Source of the DNA: Pseudanabaena sp. BC1403
GTDB taxonomy: Bacteria > Cyanobacteriota > Cyanobacteriia > Pseudanabaenales > Pseudanabaenaceae
DNA: 64,000 bases
Assembly: GCF_002914585.1 (NCBI RefSeq)
Contig: NZ_PDDM01000013.1
Location: forward strand, 62,001 to 126,000
Reading direction: 5' to 3'
Shown: piece after piece, positions 60,905-64,000 of the stretch
Layout of the letters: each line of letters begins with the position of its first letter
Numbering within the stretch: the stretch's first letter is position 1
Translations under genes and position numbers: made by a program
Notes under the pieces: generated by a model
Databases searched by the model: none
The model's input: the letters and a program-made list of their open reading frames with translations, nothing else
Told to the model about the DNA's origin: nothing

Positions 60905-63900
60905 ATGCAGTTAAATGAAACTTCCAATGACCTATCAAGTGGCAGATTATTACAAAGAAGCTTATTGCCACAAAGCTTGCCTGCTTACCCTGGGCTAGAT
61001 ATTGCTGCGGAAGTATGGACAGCAGTAGATCTTGGCGGCGATTATTATCAGTTTTTAGAGCAATCAGGCACATTAGCTGTAGCGATCGCAGATTCTTCAG
61101 GCAAGTCCGTGGCAGGAGCGATCCATGCAGCTTTATTTAAAGGACAACTTGATGCTTATGGGCAGCAAGGCAGGCTCCAAAACCCAGCCTCTATGCTCAA
61201 TTCTTTAAATCAATTGCTATGCAAAAGTGGCACTGATGATGCGATCGCCTTCTGTTATGGCGCACTTAACCTTTTTACCTATGAGCTGCATTTAGGTAAT
61301 GCTGGCATTCCAGGCCCATTAATTTATCGAGCTGAGACTGATACTTGCGAAGAAGTTGTCAACCCTGCGATCGCACTGGGTCGTTTTGATAGTGCTACCT
61401 ACAAAGCCACTTCGCGATCGCTTAATGAAGGAGATATCGCGATCTTTTTTAGTGATGGACTATTTGAAGCCACTAGTCCATCAGGAGAGGAATTTGGAAG
61501 ATCTAGTGGTAATGATATTTCACCACTTCGCAAAACTGTAATTGAACTAGCAAAATATCCAGCCAAAGATATATTACAAGGATTAAAAGTAGCCCTTGAT
61601 CAATTCTCAGAACTAGAGTTTCCCGACGATGATGTTTCGATCGTGGTAATCAAACTTAAAACCAAAGTTAAGTTTTCTGAACTGCGTAACTGTCCTTATC
61701 TTGAGTCTTTACAAGCATGGCAACGCTCTGAAGAAATCGATGAATCTTGCTTATTGAGAGGAACACGTCTTGCTGAATCCCTAGCTTGGGCAGAAGGACA
61801 ACCAGAATTACCTAGAATTGATCTTAATTTTTTGGAGGCTTCTCAAAGGGTCAATGAGCGCGAACAATTGATGGCAGCTCGTGCTGCAGATGCAGATCGC
61901 CTCGAAAAACTCAGCCAAGAGCTAGAAAAGAGCCTAGATGCTGAGCGCCGTCAGCGTATAGTTGCTGAGATGGGCGAAATCAATGAAAAAATTGTTGCTT
62001 ACACCATTTCTTCAGAAGCGCTTTTTCTTTCTAACAATCATATTGAAGCAATGATTGCTGGCGTAATTGGTGGTGTCCAGCTTAAGCGCCTCACAACACA
62101 AGTTGAAGAGAGTACTCTCGAAAATCTTCGTGCCAACACTCAAATTCGTGCCATTACTGCGTTGGAGCAGGTTGTCTACGGCACTCATGAATTTAATCGT
62201 CTTGAAGGACATGGGTTTTGGGTTAATAAAGTTTGCTATTCCCGCGATGGTCAATTTATCGCTTCGGCTAGCAGCGATCGCACCATCAAAATATGGGATG
62301 CTTCAGGAGTTTTATTACAAACCTTAACCAGTCATACCAACTGGGTAACCAGTGTCGCCTTTAGTCCAAACGGCAACCAGTTAGTTTCAGGCAGCCGCGA
62401 TAATATGGTTAAGATCTGGAACCGCGATGAATCTGCAAATGGTAATTTTGCTTCCCAACCGATCGCTACGCTCAGGGGACATGAAGGACCTGTTTTAGAT
62501 GTATGTTTCAGCCACGACGGAGAGATGATTGCCTCAGCAAGCGAAGATACTACCGTTAGGCTCTGGAAAAATGACGGTACAGTGATTCGCACTTTACGCG
62601 GCGGGCACGATCGCTGGGTGACCTGTGTGGCTTTTCATCCTAATAGTAAATCTTTAGTTTCAGGTAGTGCCGATCGCAGCTTAATTGTTTGGAATACCCT
62701 TGGGGTAAAACTCAGACATCTACGCGGTCATGATAGCTTTGTCGAAAGTGTTGCCTATGCTCCCAATGGTTTAGCAATTGTCTCTGGAAGCCGCGATCGC
62801 ACCGTCAAAATGTGGGGATCAGATGGGGTCGTAATTAAAACCTTTTATGGACATTCAGACAAAGTATGGAGCGTCGCCTTTAGTCATGATAATCACACGA
62901 TTGCTTCAAGTGGATTCGATCGTACAATTCGTGTTTGGGATATAGAACAAGGATTGCAATATACATTTCAAGGGCATGGCGACGTTGTTCATAGCATCGC
63001 CTTTAGTCCTGATGGCAAAACTCTCGCCTCAGCAAGCAGAGATACCACTGTAAAACTCTGGGCAATTCGTGGTACACCTTTACGCACTTTAATGGGGCAT
63101 ACAGATGAAGTCATCTCTGTCGCGGTTAGCCCTAACTCTAAGTTTTTAGCATCCACTTGTAAAGATAAAACTGTCAATCTCTGGAATGCCAATGGCAAGC
63201 TTGAGGCGATCTTAGAAGGACATAATGATAAAGTTAACTGTGTCACTTTTAGCCCAGATAGTTCTACAATTCTAACTGCCGCCGCCGATGCTAGTATCAA
63301 AATGTGGAGAACTGATGGAACTTTAATTGACACAATTAGTGCCCATCGTGCGGAAATTTATAAAGTTGTCTATCGTTGCGATGGTCAAGTTTTTGCTTCT
63401 TGTAGTGCTGATGGCACTGTCCGAGTTTGGAGCGCTGACGGTAAATGGTTACAGACTCTCACAGGACATACTGCGGAGGTTTACAGTATCGACTTCTCGC
63501 CTGATGGAAGTATGCTCGCGTCAGCTAGCAAAGACAAACTTATTAATCTCTGGAGTTGGGATGGCACTCTACTCGGAACTCTTGATGGACATAGCGCTGA
63601 AGTCTATACGGTTTGCTTTAACCCCAATGGCAAAATGATTGCTAGTGGCAGCATGGATCAAAGTGTGAAACTTTGGAGTATTGAAGGGCAATTAATTAAA
63701 ACCTTAAATGGTCATAGCGCTGAAGTCACTAGTGTTTGTTTTAGTCCCGACGGGAAATCAATCGTTTCCGCCAGTGAAGATTCGACAATTCAATTTTGGA
63801 GCGGTGATGGTACGCTTTTGCGAACCTTTAACGGACATCAAGGGCCAGTGCGCAGTGTCTGCTTTAGTCCCAATGGCAAAATTTTGGTGTCATCGGGTGA

Positions 63901-64000
63901 GGATCATAAAATCATCATGTGGAATCTCGATCTTGAGAATCTCCTAATGCGCGGATGTCAATGGTTACAAGAATATTTAAGGACGAATATTAACGTTTCC
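60905..64000 (+). CDS. SpoIIE-type phosphatase fused to 14 WD40 repeats (right end cut)
   Basis: A frame open from ATG 60905 to the window edge, 1032 codons with no stop. Residues 8-250 form a PP2C-like SpoIIE/RsbU phosphatase (LQRSLLPQ, DLGGDYYQF, ADSSGKSVAGA, SDGLFEA, DDVSIVVIK), with the metal aspartates present. Residues 270-410 hold the linker typical of nSTAND-WD40 proteins (RLAESLAWAEGQPELPRIDL) and a coiled coil. From about residue 430 fourteen WD40 repeats (each about 41 residues, GH...WD/WS) make two seven-bladed propellers. The end GCQWLQEYLRTNINVS is usual for this class, so few residues are missing. The ATG has a weak ribosome site; an overlapping 19-codon frame starts at 60855. 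Confidence 0.88.
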   Translation, partial: MQLNETSNDLSSGRLLQRSLLPQSLPAYPGLDIAAEVWTAVDLGGDYYQFLEQSGTLAVAIADSSGKSVAGAIHAALFKGQLDAYGQQGRLQNPASMLNSLNQLLCKSGTDDAIAFCYGALNLFTYELHLGNAGIPGPLIYRAETDTCEEVVNPAIALGRFDSATYKATSRSLNEGDIAIFFSDGLFEATSPSGEEFGRSSGNDISPLRKTVIELAKYPAKDILQGLKVALDQFSELEFPDDDVSIVVIKLKTKVKFSELRNCPYLESLQAWQRSEEIDESCLLRGTRLAESLAWAEGQPELPRIDLNFLEASQRVNEREQLMAARAADADRLEKLSQELEKSLDAERRQRIVAEMGEINEKIVAYTISSEALFLSNNHIEAMIAGVIGGVQLKRLTTQVEESTLENLRANTQIRAITALEQVVYGTHEFNRLEGHGFWVNKVCYSRDGQFIASASSDRTIKIWDASGVLLQTLTSHTNWVTSVAFSPNGNQLVSGSRDNMVKIWNRDESANGNFASQPIATLRGHEGPVLDVCFSHDGEMIASASEDTTVRLWKNDGTVIRTLRGGHDRWVTCVAFHPNSKSLVSGSADRSLIVWNTLGVKLRHLRGHDSFVESVAYAPNGLAIVSGSRDRTVKMWGSDGVVIKTFYGHSDKVWSVAFSHDNHTIASSGFDRTIRVWDIEQGLQYTFQGHGDVVHSIAFSPDGKTLASASRDTTVKLWAIRGTPLRTLMGHTDEVISVAVSPNSKFLASTCKDKTVNLWNANGKLEAILEGHNDKVNCVTFSPDSSTILTAAADASIKMWRTDGTLIDTISAHRAEIYKVVYRCDGQVFASCSADGTVRVWSADGKWLQTLTGHTAEVYSIDFSPDGSMLASASKDKLINLWSWDGTLLGTLDGHSAEVYTVCFNPNGKMIASGSMDQSVKLWSIEGQLIKTLNGHSAEVTSVCFSPDGKSIVSASEDSTIQFWSGDGTLLRTFNGHQGPVRSVCFSPNGKILVSSGEDHKIIMWNLDLENLLMRGCQWLQEYLRTNINVS

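Overview
The window is a piece of a cyanobacterial chromosome. The evidence is the many HIP1 octamers (GCGATCGC), Ycf39, a class I fructose-1,6-bisphosphatase, a one-piece tmRNA with a cyanobacterial-type tag, and several cyanobacteria-type domains (DUF4335, DUF7219-like, AAA_35-CHAT, SpoIIE-WD40). Moderate AT content, short intergenic regions and abundant palindromes suggest a Pseudanabaena-like filamentous cyanobacterium; that genus is inference. I see no rRNA, tRNA, CRISPR array, prophage or intact insertion sequence.

Layout. 0-4.7 kb: nonulosonate CMP-transferase, aminopeptidase P, a DUF4278-like membrane protein, a DedA protein. 4.7-12.6 kb: a signalling block with DUF4335, zinc-ribbon/FHA, VWA, response regulator, GAF-adenylate cyclase, a second VWA and RlpA. 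13.3-17.7 kb: J-domain/pentapeptide fusion, glycosyltransferase, EamA exporter, HU. 17.8-22.9 kb: a two-gene module of a Ser/Thr kinase-AAA_35 protein followed with no gap by AAA_35-TM-coiled coil-CHAT. 23-28 kb: orphan antitoxins, an SDR, two DUF305 proteins, GNAT. 28.2-28.6 kb: ssrA on the minus strand. 29.9-39.4 kb: a zinc-homeostasis region (znuA, znuCB, a small conserved gene and two CobW-type GTPases) with two identical Zur-type boxes, interrupted by a STAND-TPR ATPase and a small PD-(D/E)XK-like protein. 39.5-43 kb: hisI, a four-helix-bundle gene flanked by heptamer repeats, and an AlgI/AlgJ-like O-acetylation pair. 43-57 kb: mostly core genes (PP2C, fbp, MFS, DEAD helicase, rpsT, nucleoside transporter, ycf39, AI-2E and ABC-2 membrane proteins). 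57-64 kb: proline iminopeptidase, glycosyltransferase, YraN, pentapeptide protein, and a large SpoIIE phosphatase-WD40 protein that runs off the right edge.

How genes work together. znuABC and the GTPases look like one Zur-controlled zinc-limitation response. The kinase (17.8 kb), the PP2C phosphatase (43 kb), the FHA protein (6 kb) and the SpoIIE phosphatase (61 kb) are parts of a Ser/Thr phosphorylation network; direct links between them are inference.

The most striking sequence-level signal is the set of near-perfect palindromes between genes. They fall into at least three families: A with a GC-rich core, B with an AT-rich stem and TTGC core, and C with ATACCAA ends and an AAAATGGC core. 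They have mostly 3-nt loops and arms up to 26 bp. Copies in one family differ by changes made identically in both arms, including a compensated one-base insertion, which suggests arm-to-arm correction. At the protein level the most unusual points are a CHAT domain that has lost both catalytic residues and carries an in-frame repeat insertion, and a STAND-TPR/nuclease-like pair inside the zinc locus.
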